Below are positions 12,801 through 22,691 of a stretch of 64,000 bases of DNA, piece after piece. The notes beneath the pieces were generated by a model. It had not been told where the DNA came from and searched no databases. It was given only the letters and a program-made list of their open reading frames with translations. Position numbers and translations under genes: made by a program. The DNA is from Phytophthora quininea (Eukaryota > Oomycota > Peronosporomycetes > Peronosporales > Peronosporaceae), in the NCBI GenBank assembly GCA_011947345.1, contig JAAVTG010000721.1:124001-188000 (forward strand), written 5' to 3'. The stretch's first letter is position 1; each line of letters opens with the position of its first letter.

Positions 12801-14306
12801 ATCCTGGCACTTAGCGAGAATTCGGATTCATCAGGAATCCAGTAGTGTGTACCCAGAATGTTTACGCCACAGACGATTTGAAGAGCGACGAACCCACGAT
12901 AAGTGGCCGTCATCAAGTCAAGCATATCAAGATCAAGACTAATTCGTATCCTAATGACTGCGCCCAAGAGCTGCGGAAGAGCTGCAGATCTACTAGCTAT
13001 AAGAGATATCAATCAGAGTTCTTTTGCCCTGTACTGCACAAGCGCCAGTTGGTGCTCTTTGCGTGTTAGTGCTAAGGTGACCTGCTGCTCCCCACCTGTT
13101 TGCTAAGTCCAATTGGGAGGGGAGTCTTGGTGCTCCGACCATTTCGTTTACTGGTTGGGCGTCTGTCTTGCAGGCCAACCCATTTCATATCAAGACTACG
13201 CTCAAGCGGCTGGATAGCAGTCGCCGCTTGAGTTTGCTTTGAGACTGCGTCTTACAACGTCCTGTTTTGGGATTCGTATCGACTGATCTGTGTGTTCCTT
13301 CGATTGAAGGTGGTGCGCGTTCGCTAAACCAAGTCCAAGACTTTCTAGGTGTCTTGGGCGTTGGATTGAACCTGGTGTGAGACTCCCCGACAAAGGGTCT
13401 ATAAGAATAAGTGTCGGCTGTATATTTGCATAAGAATCTCTCTGTATATTGATTATCTGTGGTTGCTAGTTCTTCTTGAACTTGCAGTCCAAGAACCCTG
13501 TCTCTTCAACTGCCGCCCAAGAAAAGTGGGCTGCAGGGGAACGAATTGTTGGCAAACTAATCCATCTAACACTCTGTGTCTTTGACTGTGAAAGACCATC
13601 CGGTAGATCAAACGCGGAATCCAAGGGTCGAACCTATAGGGATTCACGAGGTGCACACGCCAATCCTTCAACGGCAGCTCCAAGAACCGCTGCTGAAGGA
13701 GTTCACAACTGATCTCGGTTCACCAAGATCCTGGCCACGTTGCCGCAGCTCGCGCTGTGCAACAACCACCCCTGGACGGAAAACATCGCCAGAGTTCCGC
13801 CACAGAACCCAGAGCTGAAATACAGGCGCCATCAGGAAATACTCGAACAGCATTAGTTTTTCATAGCCGATGCAGTAGATAACCTCGAGGCGGAATCCGA
13901 CGAAATGGATGACGAGATTAAAATTCCTGATGATGTGAACAAATCTATTAAGTCTCCTCATATCCGGCGCAAGCAATGGCTTGGAATGCCCCGGTGTGGA
14001 AGGACTGTGGTTATTGGAAATAAAGCTTGTGGATGTCGGTACTTCTTTAAGTTCGGGATTTGTGTACATGTCATTCACGCAACGGTGATAGCGGGAGCAC
14101 CATGCCCTGGTATGCTCGATCTTGAACCTCGTTTTGTTCTCGCATCCTCGAGCAGTACTAAAGCGAAGGCGAAAAAGCGGAAATCTCAAAGGCGCACCAA
14201 TTGGAACCCACCGGTGATCGACGCTCAAAATACGTTCGTTGAATTGGAACCTTCTGCAGATGCCCCACCTCCCGGGCGACGAGACTACAACCAACGAAGT
14301 CCGTAG
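9854..14306 (+). pseudogene. MULE-type transposase remnant, split by a solo LTR
   Basis: A zinc-finger-like N-terminal part (about 10893-11000, Cys-rich) precedes a MULE transposase core at about 11480-11790, recognised by 'LHLNSTHNMVHKCYLVFVL', 'FVVTDCDDAHYNAIR' and 'CWFHVLQNV'. The C-terminal SWIM zinc finger (C-x-C-x(n)-C-x-H, codons at 14028-14069) lies beyond an inserted LTR at 12217-13804. Frameshifts at about 11090 and 11565 and a stop after the insertion mark it as dead. The coding-like segment at 9854-10840 may be its N-terminal region or another remnant. SWIM fingers at the C-terminus are usual for Mutator-like transposases. Confidence 0.75.
12217..13804 (+). mobile_element. Solo LTR inserted in the MULE transposase
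   Basis: This is a full copy of the 2489-4073 LTR in opposite orientation. It begins TGTGACGG, ends CCGCCACA, and is flanked on both sides by GAAC (12213-12216 and 13805-13808), a 4-bp target duplication. No retroelement genes adjoin it. The MULE coding sequence resumes with its SWIM finger about 220 bp downstream. This is the expected product of LTR-LTR recombination after a full insertion. Confidence 0.8.
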
Positions 14307-14330
14307 CTTACGAAGCAGATTTGTCATTCT

Positions 14331-14930
14331 CTCCAGACTACGAAGATTTGCGCGATTTGGAAAGCGCTGACAATAGTACTATTCGACATTGTCCAATGGT
14401 ATCACAGCCATTTAGCTATATGGCACTAATGAATATCAGTTGTAGCCAGCCCGCTGCGCATCTGAGTGACAGTGACACCGCTTCACAGGATTATTCTGGC
14501 CCACGTACAGTCCCTCGAGCGTCTTGTGCTCAAACAAAGAGGTGCAGATGCTAGGTACAAACACAATGACGAGAAATTTTTAGTACGTTTGGCTTCGATG
14601 ACTTGCACATGGCCAACCGCACTTTCACCACAAGTTTTGTTATCAGGTACAGATGAAGGTAGTATCGAATCGCGCTATTGCTGGATTGAACAATACTTTG
14701 GGTCCTGAACCCTTTTGGTGAAAAAGGCCTTCCTGGTGGAGAATGCAGTGCATACACATGGTGCTAATGTCCAGCGCACATTTTTGGTGATTTAGCCCAC
14801 ACATGTGATGCTGCAGTCCAAACCAGTGGTACTGACCACCTTTACTCGTATTCTAAAACTCAGGCCAGTCGATTTGCGTTAAATACTTAAAAGTATGTAT
14901 CACAATTGCCGGGGTTATCGTACTACTACT
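14331..14930. other. No gene recognised
   Basis: Only short frames without motifs are present. The stretch lies between the MULE C-terminus and the first RxLR fragment and could be MULE 3' sequence. Confidence 0.3.
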
Positions 14931-14939
14931 ACGGTAACG

Positions 14940-15592
14940 AAGAACGAGAACTGCAAGTTCTACCAGGCGTATCTGACCGAGTTTGAAGACAGAACGGATG
15001 AATTCCTGCAAGACAACCTGCCGACTCGCAACATTTGGAAGCTGTGGCCTTGAGAAGTTCACGACATTCGAAGCCTTGAATTCGGAGGAGCTCAAGATAT
15101 ACCTCAAGTGCGTCTCCAAGTTTGTCGACAAGGCCATCAAGGAAGAAAGACTCCCGAACTCGCGAACATATAAATCGGACAAAGTAAATTCAAACACTTT
15201 TTCTTGGGTTTGAGGAGTTGCCGCAACGAGATCTGAGTCTTACCGTGTGGAATCAACTCGGTCTCGAGAAATTCAAGAACCCCACAGCCTTGTAACTGTC
15301 GGAAAAATTAAAGATTTACGTCAAGTATGTCACCGAGTTCGGCGCTAAGGCCATCCAAACAGGAAGAATGCCGAATCTAAATCTCGGGGAAATCTTTTCT
15401 CCACGATCTCGAGCTGAGTTTGATGCGGCCCTTGCGATTCGGACTGCGGAGAAGCGGCCTGAAGCGTATGTCGGGGCGTCGCTCGGACTTGCACGGAAAA
15501 CGGGAGAATACCTCACCAGTCATCCGAACTACTTTACACAATACTTGGGGGATGTGGCTAAAGATGTCTTGTTGACCGACTATTGGAGCTAG
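14940..15592 (+). pseudogene. RxLR effector WY-repeat fragments (two pieces)
   Basis: Two partial effector bodies lie head to tail without signal peptide or RxLR. The first (about 14940-15180) has 'KFYQAYLTEFEDRTDEFL' and 'GLEKFTTFEALNSEELKIYLK'. The second (about 15241-15592) has 'NQLGLEKFKNP' and a C-terminal 'SRAEFDAALAIRTAEKRPEAY' segment. These W/L...Y alternations are the WY/LWY helical repeats of Phytophthora RxLR effectors, which act inside plant cells. A frameshift near 15050 and a stop near 15295 break it. The second piece is a close inverted copy of part of the gene at 17460-18169. Confidence 0.75.
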
Positions 15593-15639
15593 GAGGGAAG
15601 ACTAATCGCCAACGGGGCACTTACCTACGATGTGGTTTT

Positions 15640-16717
15640 CGCCATTTCGTCCAGATATTCCTGGAAGAAAAGTAGTTGGTGTTCGTCGTGAGATCCACCC
15701 CGTTTTGCCGGTCAATCCCAGCGATACCTTGATATAGTCTTCAGGTCTTTCCTACATGATCCGAATACGATCTCGACAACGAAGATGGCAACCATCAATA
15801 GATGGAATACAAAAGAAACGGGCGGGTTCCATGAGTGCGTGAACGATGTTTGTGGTAGCAAACTAATCAATCCATTCTACTGAAATGTAATCGGTGGGCT
15901 TAAGCGAAAGACGCTGTTGAAGATAGCATCTTCTGCTACTCTGGTTGTTCTACCTGCCAGGACGCGATCACGAAGTGGGTTTCGCGACGCCATCCAGAAA
16001 CTCCTTAAAGTAGTTATAGTTTCCGTGCTCAATCAATTCCGCCCCGTTACCCCGGTCAGTCCCAGCGAAGCCCTGACGTGCTCTTCCGGTCTCTTCTCAG
16101 CGGTGCGAATCGCAAGTTTCACTTTAAACTCGGTTCGAGACGCTGGGAAAAAGACACCATAAAGTCTTGGATTCGGAAGTAGTTTCCGTTATGGCCTTGT
16201 CGTCGAACTTGCTGACGTACTTGATGTATATCTTAATTTCGTCCGATCTGGTAAATCAACTTAAATTTCTTCTTAATTTCGTCCGATCCCTTGAGGGTTT
16301 CAATCCTCTTAAACTTATCGAGACCGAGCAGCATCCACATGTTGAGAGTCGGGATATCTTTCCCTGATAGTTCATCAATCCTCCCTTCAAACATCGTCAG
16401 ATACGCCTAGTAGAACTTGTAGTTTTCGTCCTTCGCGAGTTTTGCACCAAACTTGTTCCCCAACTTTAATTTGGTTTTGACCTTCGCTGGGGTCCAGTAT
16501 CGCTGGAACCAATCATCGACTTGGTGCCACTTGGCTGTCTCCTCCGCGTTTTAGCCGCTCGATTTTTCACAGCAAGGGATGACAGGACTGGAAGTTGCAT
16601 TCGTTCTTCATCGTCGACTCTTAACTTTCGACCAGGAGGGTCCGCTGAAGAAATCTCCGCTATGAGACTAGCGAAGTAAATGACTGTCATCAGCAGCATC
16701 ACGTGAAGTAGACGCAT
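15640..16717 (-). pseudogene. RxLR-dEER effector, decayed
   Basis: The start is the ATG at 16717. A hydrophobic signal peptide (residues 1-24) is followed by RKLR at residues 30-33 and DDEER at 35-39. These are the host-translocation signature of Phytophthora effectors. Near residue 52 the frame breaks. WY-repeat sequence then continues in other frames to about 15950, including a 'TEFK.KLAIRTAEKRPEEH.RASLGLTG' type segment, and a further fragment of the same kind continues to about 15640. It has at least two frameshifts and internal stops. It lies between plus-strand fragments of the same family. Confidence 0.8.
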
Positions 16718-16879
16718 GGTTGAGCTTGAAGTGAGACTGGTGTTACCTGGACGATGGATTGGCGACTGACAACCAAGATCATCCATCCGCATTGCGTGTT
16801 TACGAAAGATAACACAAAAGGGTCGGGAAAACATGTAGGTCATCAATTTTTCTGGTATAAGACTGTCGAGTAAAACCAA

Positions 16880-17400
16880 ATCGACCATTGGTTCAAGTTA
16901 TACCAGATCCGGAACAAGTCAAGCGCGACTTAAAGTTATGAGAAAATGTGGCGACGAAGGACAAATACTCTAAGTTCTACAAGGCATATCTGACCAAGTT
17001 TGAAGGCAGAACGGACGAATTTTCGCAAGACAACCTGTCGGCCCTCAACATTTAGAAGCTTGGCTTGACAAGTTCACGATAGCTGAAGCGTTGAAGGGAT
17101 CAGCAGAACTCAAGATCTACCTCAAGTACATGACAGGTTTGACGACAAGGCAATCATCCCTCCCTTGATGAAATGTACCGCCCAGCTTCTAGAGCCGAGT
17201 TTGTCGCGAGACTCGGTCAGACCGCGATGAGATGACCCGAAGATTATGTTAAGGCGTCCCCAGGACTTATCGGTAGAACGGAGACAGATCTCATGGGGAA
17301 CACCAATTACCACTTCTTGATGGAGTATCTGAAATGAGTGGCTAAAACAACATTTGTAGGCAATCGCCCTGGTCGGTATTGCGTATGTGACGATAACATT
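16880..17400 (+). pseudogene. RxLR effector WY-repeat fragment
   Basis: The fragment translates in pieces to the same repeats as its neighbours ('KFYKAYLTKFEGRTDEF', 'KFTIAEALKGSAELKIYLKYM', 'GLIGRTETDLM'). Stops (for example near 17056 and 17237) and frame changes interrupt it. No signal peptide or RxLR is present. Confidence 0.65.
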
Positions 17401-17459
17401 CGGCTTATCTCCTAGTGCTAAAACTCGATCAACGAGACATTTTTAGCCACATTCCCCAA

Positions 17460-18169
17460 TTATTGTGTAAAGTAATTTGGATGGCTGGTGAGGTATTCTC
17501 CCGTTTTCCGTGCAAGTCCGGGCGACGCCCTGATATACGCTTCAGGCCGCTTCTCCGCAGTCCGAATCGCAAGGGCCGTATCAAACTCAGCTCGAGATCG
17601 TGGAGAAAAGATTTCCCCGAGATTTAGATTCGGCATTCTTCCTGTTTGGATGGCCTTAGCGTCGAACTCGGTGACATACTTGACGTAAATCTTCAATTTT
17701 TCCGACGGTTGCAAGACTGTAGGGTTCTTGAATTTCTCGAGACCGAGGAGGTTCCACACTATCAGAGTCGGAAGCTCTCTCTGCACCAATTCATCAATCC
17801 TCCCCTCGATATTTGTCGAATATGCCTGGTAAAACTTGTAGTCTTTGTCTTGCACGAGCTTGGTGCCAAACGTTTTCCCCAGCTTTAAATTTTCCTTGAC
17901 ATGAACCGGGGACTGGTATCTCTCGATCAATCGTCGATTTGATTCCACGTGCCAATCTCGCTGGCCTCTTCAGCCTCCTTGACAGCTCTCAAATCTCGCA
18001 GCAATGGATGACACGCCAGGGATGTTGGCACGCTCTTCAGTTTCTTTGTTAACTCGCAACTTTCATCCGTGATTGAACGCATCGCCTTTACCAATGAGGA
18101 GATTTCGGTTGGATTGGTTGAAGCAAAGAAGGTGATCGATATCGCCACTAAAAGGTAGCGAAACCACAT
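17460..18169 (-). pseudogene. RxLR effector with frame-displaced RxLR-EER and split body
   Basis: The ATG at 18169 opens a signal peptide (FRYLLVAISITFFAS). In this frame no RxLR follows. In another frame of the same DNA (about 18025-18070) the string KLR-VNKETEER-ANIPGVSS appears, preceded by TGA where an Arg codon (CGA) would complete RxLR. A second frame change at about 17935 leads into the WY body, which reads open to 17460 ('LKLGKTFG', 'WNLLGLEKFKNP', 'LKIYVKYVTEFDAKA', 'SRAEFDTALAIRTAEKRPEAY'). So a recognisable family member carries one nonsense and at least two frameshift lesions. Confidence 0.8.
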
Positions 18170-18199
18170 GGCGATGTTGGGAATTCGTGAACAGCTTCG

Positions 18200-18817
18200 A
18201 GTAAGAGACTAAAGAATTCCTGACCACCGTACGGTAACCAAAGCGGCATCAACCCAAGCTGGATTACCAGACAGCTCGAAGCGATGGGGAAATGCACGCG
18301 CTCGAGGTGCGCTAGTGTTCGTGAATTCAGGACTGTTTTAAGCTAGACACACAGTTCTAGTGCCATGAAGCAAGTTAGTCTTTGATCGACGATCAGAGAT
18401 CAGTGATCGCATCTTTATTTTTCGCTCCAGGTGTTCTGGAAAGTGGAGACTGCCGATATTGCTTCTGTTGTAACTGATTTCTTGGGATTGCTCAAGTTGA
18501 GAATTTACTGATACGAGCAAGAAGCGAAAACGCTTTAGGCGTCCTGAAACATACTTCGAAGTACATGCGGCATGACAGTCAGGAATACGCTCGGCTTGTA
18601 ATTCTCCACCAGGACAACATCTCGCCAAACAAGAGATTTTCAAATCACTGGTAACTACGGTACAAACAAGTTGGTGTCACTTGTTTCATTTTGCATTTTT
18701 AAGGATCTACTGTCGAGTACCACCCGCTGATGGGGTGGTCGACCGAGTCTGCAGAATCCTCCAACATGAAGTCACATGCATGTGCAGCTCCACCATCTTC
18801 CATTCCCGCTCGCCAAT
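18200..18817. other. Intergenic, 3' of the desaturase
   Basis: No gene motif is seen on either strand. It should contain the desaturase 3' UTR and polyadenylation region at the right end and the effector pseudogene's upstream sequence at the left end. Confidence 0.4.
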
Positions 18818-20188
18818 TTACATGGCCGGGAACTCGAGGAGAAACTCCTTGCTGATGTCCGCGAGCTCGTCCACCACCTCCACCAAACCGGGGTAAAAGT
18901 CCGTCTCGTGGAAGCGCACGCCGTACTCCTTGCACAGTGACTTGACCAGCGGGTTGACCTTGCACAGATTGTGGCGCGGCATCATGGGGAACAAGTGGTG
19001 CTCGATCTGGTAGTTGAGACCGCCGCAGAACCAGTCCATGAAGAAGCCCGGCGTGATGTTGCGCGTCGTGGTGACCTGGAGCTTCCAGAAGTCGGGCTTG
19101 TCCTCACGCTCGTAGACCGACATGCCGTTGTGGCCCACACTGAAGACCACAGCAAGCAGCGCTCCGCACGACATCTGCGAGACCATAAAGAACGCCAAGC
19201 CCTGCACAAAGGTCATGCCCGTCAACACCGGCAGCAAAATGTTCCAAAGGTAGTGCACGATCAGGCCAAACTTCTCGCCGTTCGGGAGGTCCACAGGGTC
19301 GTACTTTCCGAACGCAAAGTCCTTGAACACGTAGTAGTAGCTCTGCAGCAGCCAGCTGAAGCGAGCGAAGAGCAGCAGTGGGAAGTAGAAGACGGCCTGG
19401 TTGCGGACGAAGAACGGTCCCCAACTGGACTCGTAGGCTCGCGACGCCATGTGCTTGGACCAAGCCAGTAGCGGCATCGTGTCAATGTCGGGGTCTCCCA
19501 GGTACTGCGTCTTTATGTCGCCAATCAGGTTGGGCACAGCATGGTGGAAGTTGTGCTTGTTCTTCCACCACTGCACGCTGAAGCCCATCCAGATATCGCC
19601 GATGATCACACCCATGGCATTGCCGACCATGTGGTTGTCCCACACTTGGTGGTGTAGCACGTCGTGAGCCAACCAGCCCGATTGCTGCCAGAAGAGACCC
19701 ATGATACAAGCTGCGAGCATGTACATGGGCCAGCTATCGAAATGGTAGCAAATGACTACAGACGCGAGCCAGATGCCAAAGGTGCTGAGGATCTTCCACG
19801 CGTAGTAGATGAGGCTGGCGTCGTACATGCCCATGCCCTTGACCTTCATGCGCAGACGGCGGTAGGCGCTGATGAACTCTTCGGTCTTGGCCTTTTGGGC
19901 CTTCTGAGTGTCGTCCAGGCCCTGAGCGTCAGGCGCCGTGCTCTCGTCCACGTCGCCAATGTAGAACTGCTCCAGCAGCTTCCAGGAGCTGGTCGGGTGG
20001 CACACCGTGAAGATGTCGGTGGCGTCCTCTCCAGCCTGCGAGAGCATGACCATGCCGCCCGGGTGCGAGTCCCATTTGCTGATGTCGTAGACCTTGTGGT
20101 GGATCACGATCCACGCGTTGTCGTAGGACGCGTGCTGGGCGACCTCCTGCCACGAGATCTGCCGCTTGGGCTTGGCGCCGTCCACCAT
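18818..20188 (-). CDS. Delta-6-type front-end fatty-acid desaturase with cytochrome b5 domain
   Basis: This is an intact 456-residue frame without introns. An N-terminal cytochrome b5 domain has the haem motif HPGG at residues 42-45. The membrane-bound desaturase domain has three histidine boxes: HDVLHH (175-180), HNFHH (212-216) and QIEHH (394-398). Gln replacing the first His of box III is diagnostic of front-end desaturases. Hydrophobic blocks around 132-170 and 265-355 supply the membrane spans. Length and sequence closely resemble delta-6 desaturases of Phytophthora and Pythium, which act in the endoplasmic reticulum on C18 acyl chains in the route to arachidonic and eicosapentaenoic acids. 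Delta-6 rather than delta-5 or delta-8 specificity is inferred from similarity. It is the only intact non-transposon metabolic gene left of 52 kb and has decayed effectors on both sides. Confidence 0.93.
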   Translation of the reverse strand: MVDGAKPKRQISWQEVAQHASYDNAWIVIHHKVYDISKWDSHPGGMVMLSQAGEDATDIFTVCHPTSSWKLLEQFYIGDVDESTAPDAQGLDDTQKAQKAKTEEFISAYRRLRMKVKGMGMYDASLIYYAWKILSTFGIWLASVVICYHFDSWPMYMLAACIMGLFWQQSGWLAHDVLHHQVWDNHMVGNAMGVIIGDIWMGFSVQWWKNKHNFHHAVPNLIGDIKTQYLGDPDIDTMPLLAWSKHMASRAYESSWGPFFVRNQAVFYFPLLLFARFSWLLQSYYYVFKDFAFGKYDPVDLPNGEKFGLIVHYLWNILLPVLTGMTFVQGLAFFMVSQMSCGALLAVVFSVGHNGMSVYEREDKPDFWKLQVTTTRNITPGFFMDWFCGGLNYQIEHHLFPMMPRHNLCKVNPLVKSLCKEYGVRFHETDFYPGLVEVVDELADISKEFLLEFPAM

Positions 20189-20420
20189 GACTTACTTGCA
20201 CACAATCTGCGACGTGTGACCACTTGCTGCTTGACGCTGCAAATTCCCGACTGTGTGGCTCTCGAGCCTTCCAGTGGTGGCGGCAACACGGACCAGTACC
20301 CGTTAGATTAGCGCGCAGAGACGGGACGGTATCTGTTCGGGTGGGATGGGTACCATTTTTAGCCAATCGCGCGCTGACGGGCGTGACATCACGGCGTGCA
20401 GCAAGGTGACGGCAAAGTGT
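20189..20420 (-). promoter_or_regulatory. Desaturase upstream region with inverted CCAAT element
   Basis: Within 250 bp upstream of the ATG the minus strand carries GCGCGATTGGCTAAAAATGG at about 20352-20371. This includes ATTGG, the complement of a CCAAT box. No clear oomycete initiator was recognised, so the transcription start is not placed. Confidence 0.3.
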
Positions 20421-21471
20421 CCTCTGGACGTCAAGATGCAACGTGCTAATGGTCAGTCCTGGTCCTCCGCTGCATGTAGCAGACCTAAGTCATAGACAAA
20501 TTCGCAACGTATCGGCGTTGTGAGTTTCCTAGCTGTAGTGGCCCTAAGGACGACGCTGGAGCTTGCTTGCTTGCTGGCCCAACGTTGAAATCAGGGGCTC
20601 CAGTCACACGGACAGAGCCGAGCGCGGAGTCCGATCTGCGTGGCACCAGCGTGCTCTGCGGGGCGGCGACGGCGGCACCTGAGCGCTCAGCTTTGAAAGC
20701 TGGGAGAAGCACGGCGAGATGGTGGCGTGCGTTCGACCACTGGACAGAAGTTGGCTGTGTTTGCGGTCGATTGGAGGTCGTCTGCAGACGAGCGGACTGA
20801 GACCGGGTGAGTTCATGGAGACGTCGGTGCTGCCATCCCCATGGGCTTGGTTGGCGCGCAGTCGAAGAGAGCAAGCTGGAAAGGCAAGACTGCACCGTGG
20901 CCAACCACCCTTACTGTAAAGTCGACAAACCGCGTGTTTATCTGCGTGGACGTCATTGCGACTCTTCGTCAAAGATCGGTGCAAAGATCGCAAGATCTTC
21001 AGCCTGCAGCACTTGCTCGAGGTTCTGGCTGTGTTGACCAGTGAAGCTGGTGAGATTGTGCTGTATGAATTCAGGATTGGCCAAGCGAAAGCGATCGCGC
21101 TGATGGAGTTGTCCTGCACGTGCAAAGTATTGGGGATATTCGACATACACCCGCGATTTTGATGGTCGCGTTTGGGGGACGGTGGGTTTGGTTTGACCTG
21201 CCAGAAAGATCATCGATCGGAAATGTATCGCGACGGGAAATATATGGGCGCTACATGTCCAGCCATGGCAAGCCAGCGGCAGTGACTGGCCTCGTGCGTG
21301 CATAACGAGTCCCAAGTTCATTGCAATAACGCTAATTGTGTTGGCAATAACGCCGACCATAGTGGCGACAACGCCGTGCCTAGTTGACTGGAGCCCAGTT
21401 CTTCATTCCCTGGGGACACTACAGGCGCATATCGTTTGTGTGTCTGAACCAGTTCGGAATTCGTCATCCCC
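20421..21471. other. Long intergenic stretch without a recognised gene
   Basis: Open frames of up to 180 codons occur on both strands at 20485-21360. None shows a signal peptide, a domain motif or consistent codon character, and they overlap one another. I see no RNA gene signature. Confidence 0.3.
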
Positions 21472-22316
21472 ATGCGTCGCTATCGCTTTCAGCTGGTTTT
21501 CCTGACCATCTACCCCACCCTCTTTCTGTTGTTTCAACAACAAATGAGCCGAGTTTGAGGACTGATCACAGCGACCCCGAAGAGAAAGGAAAAAAATCCT
21601 GGGTTGTTGTCATTGGTGTCAAAATGGAGAGCGGTCCGGAACGCCAAGCGAATGCGAAGCAACTTGTCCAAAGCTGGATGAACCCTCAACAAGCCAGAAG
21701 CGCGTTGAAACTGGATCAAACGTTTGGGAAAAGTCTCACCAGAAACAAATACTACCGTTCTACTGCGAAATTCTGACTAAGGTGGAAGCGTCAACACTGA
21801 TCCAGTAGAAAACATTAAAAAAACTTGAAAGGTGCTTCATGCCATGTGTTTCCTGTTTCACCCCACTTACCGGCGTTTTGTCCTCGCTTGCACTGCTCAA
21901 TTGAAGTCAGTAGAAAGCGTATCGCTACAAAGTTTGTCTAGAAGGATCTTGAGCTCGACAAGATGCCAGTGCGCCGAATCAAGGACTCGAACGAGTTCAA
22001 AGTGAGTTCCAGGTACGCTATCAAATACGATGATGAAGCACTCAGGTCAAGAAAGTTCATCTCCCCAACCGATGAGCAGATTTTGGCCCCAAACCGCAAC
22101 GAGATCATGTCCAGGGTGCTCCTGTGGGCCGGGGCCGGCAGACCCGAAGAGTACGTCAAAAAATCGCTGATGCTGAACGAGTATCCTGCCGACGAATCCT
22201 TGTACCAGATATTTTTCAAGCTCCACAGTAAAAGGTGTGATCAAAAACGAGCAGAAGGTATGTTTAACCCTTCTAGCCCCGGCCCTTATGCTGTATTATA
22301 CAGCATAAGCAAATAA
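21472..22316 (+). pseudogene. RxLR-like effector interrupted by a piggyBac element
   Basis: The ATG at 21472 opens a hydrophobic signal-peptide-like stretch (RRYRFQLVFLTIYPTLFLL) that stops within 30 codons. In the next frame PSLR...PEEK stands where RxLR-EER would be, so the first Arg appears replaced by Pro. A WY body follows ('LVQSWMNPQQARSALKLDQTFGKSL' type) with a stop at 21775. A C-terminal repeat with 'RPEEYVKKSLML' spans 21963-22260. The reading then runs into the TTAA target site at 22264-22267 of the piggyBac insertion. The combination of lesions makes it a pseudogene. Confidence 0.65.
22268..22312 (+). repeat. piggyBac left terminal inverted repeat with subterminal palindrome
   Basis: It begins CCCTTCTAGCCCCGG and contains ATGCTGTATTATACAGCAT, followed by AAG. 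The right end carries CCCTTTTCGCCCCG and the same palindrome in inverted order. Confidence 0.85.
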
Positions 22317-22573
22317 GCTTAGGTTCACTATAGTAGGTGAGACTGGCACAATTTATCTGCATTAAGCCCTCCTGCTGATGGCCTTCCGTGATGCGGCAGA
22401 ATATTGAACGTTGATTGGCTTAGTGGTGGGTCAAGGCCGTGCGAAACTCCTTTAGCATTTTGTACCCTTGTGAATATGATTATCGGAGTGATGGTGCGAG
22501 TGTTGGTCGGCGTCCAATTTCGCGCCAAAACGAGTGGCGAGGGGCACGGGCGATCTGTGGGCAATTTTGCGCT

Positions 22574-22638
22574 GAGGAAACTTTTGCTCATTTGTCATAC
22601 AAGGCATGTGCACAACAACAAATGAGCAAAGTTTCCTC
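22574..22638. repeat. Inverted repeat / hairpin 3' of the piggyBac transposase
   Basis: The arms GAGGAAACTTTTGCTCATT (22574-22592 and on) and its near-perfect complement at 22618-22638 can pair over about 21 bp around a loop of 22 nt. One extra T is the only visible difference. It lies about 55 bp past the transposase stop and could shape the mRNA 3' end or be a relic of another insertion. Confidence 0.7.
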
Positions 22639-22691
22639 CGCAGCAAGCAAAACCAAGAAGTACTGATGGGGCCACCCAGGTATGTATTCAA

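Noticed and set aside
2489..13804. An 11.3-kb composite transposon with 1.59-kb terminal inverted repeats
   Set aside because: The right copy has its own GAAC target duplication and sits inside the MULE coding sequence. The left copy adjoins gag and a PBS-like site. No shared outer duplication was found.
13668..14327. 219-codon minus-strand open frame
   Set aside because: It overlaps the MULE C-terminal SWIM finger on the plus strand, has no motif of its own, and crosses the solo LTR boundary.
19664..20311. 215-codon plus-strand open frame over the desaturase
   Set aside because: It is a shadow of the desaturase, whose histidine boxes and cytochrome b5 motif are on the minus strand.
20604..21146. 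180-codon minus-strand open frame upstream of the desaturase
   Set aside because: There is no motif, and competing frames on the other strand are equally good.
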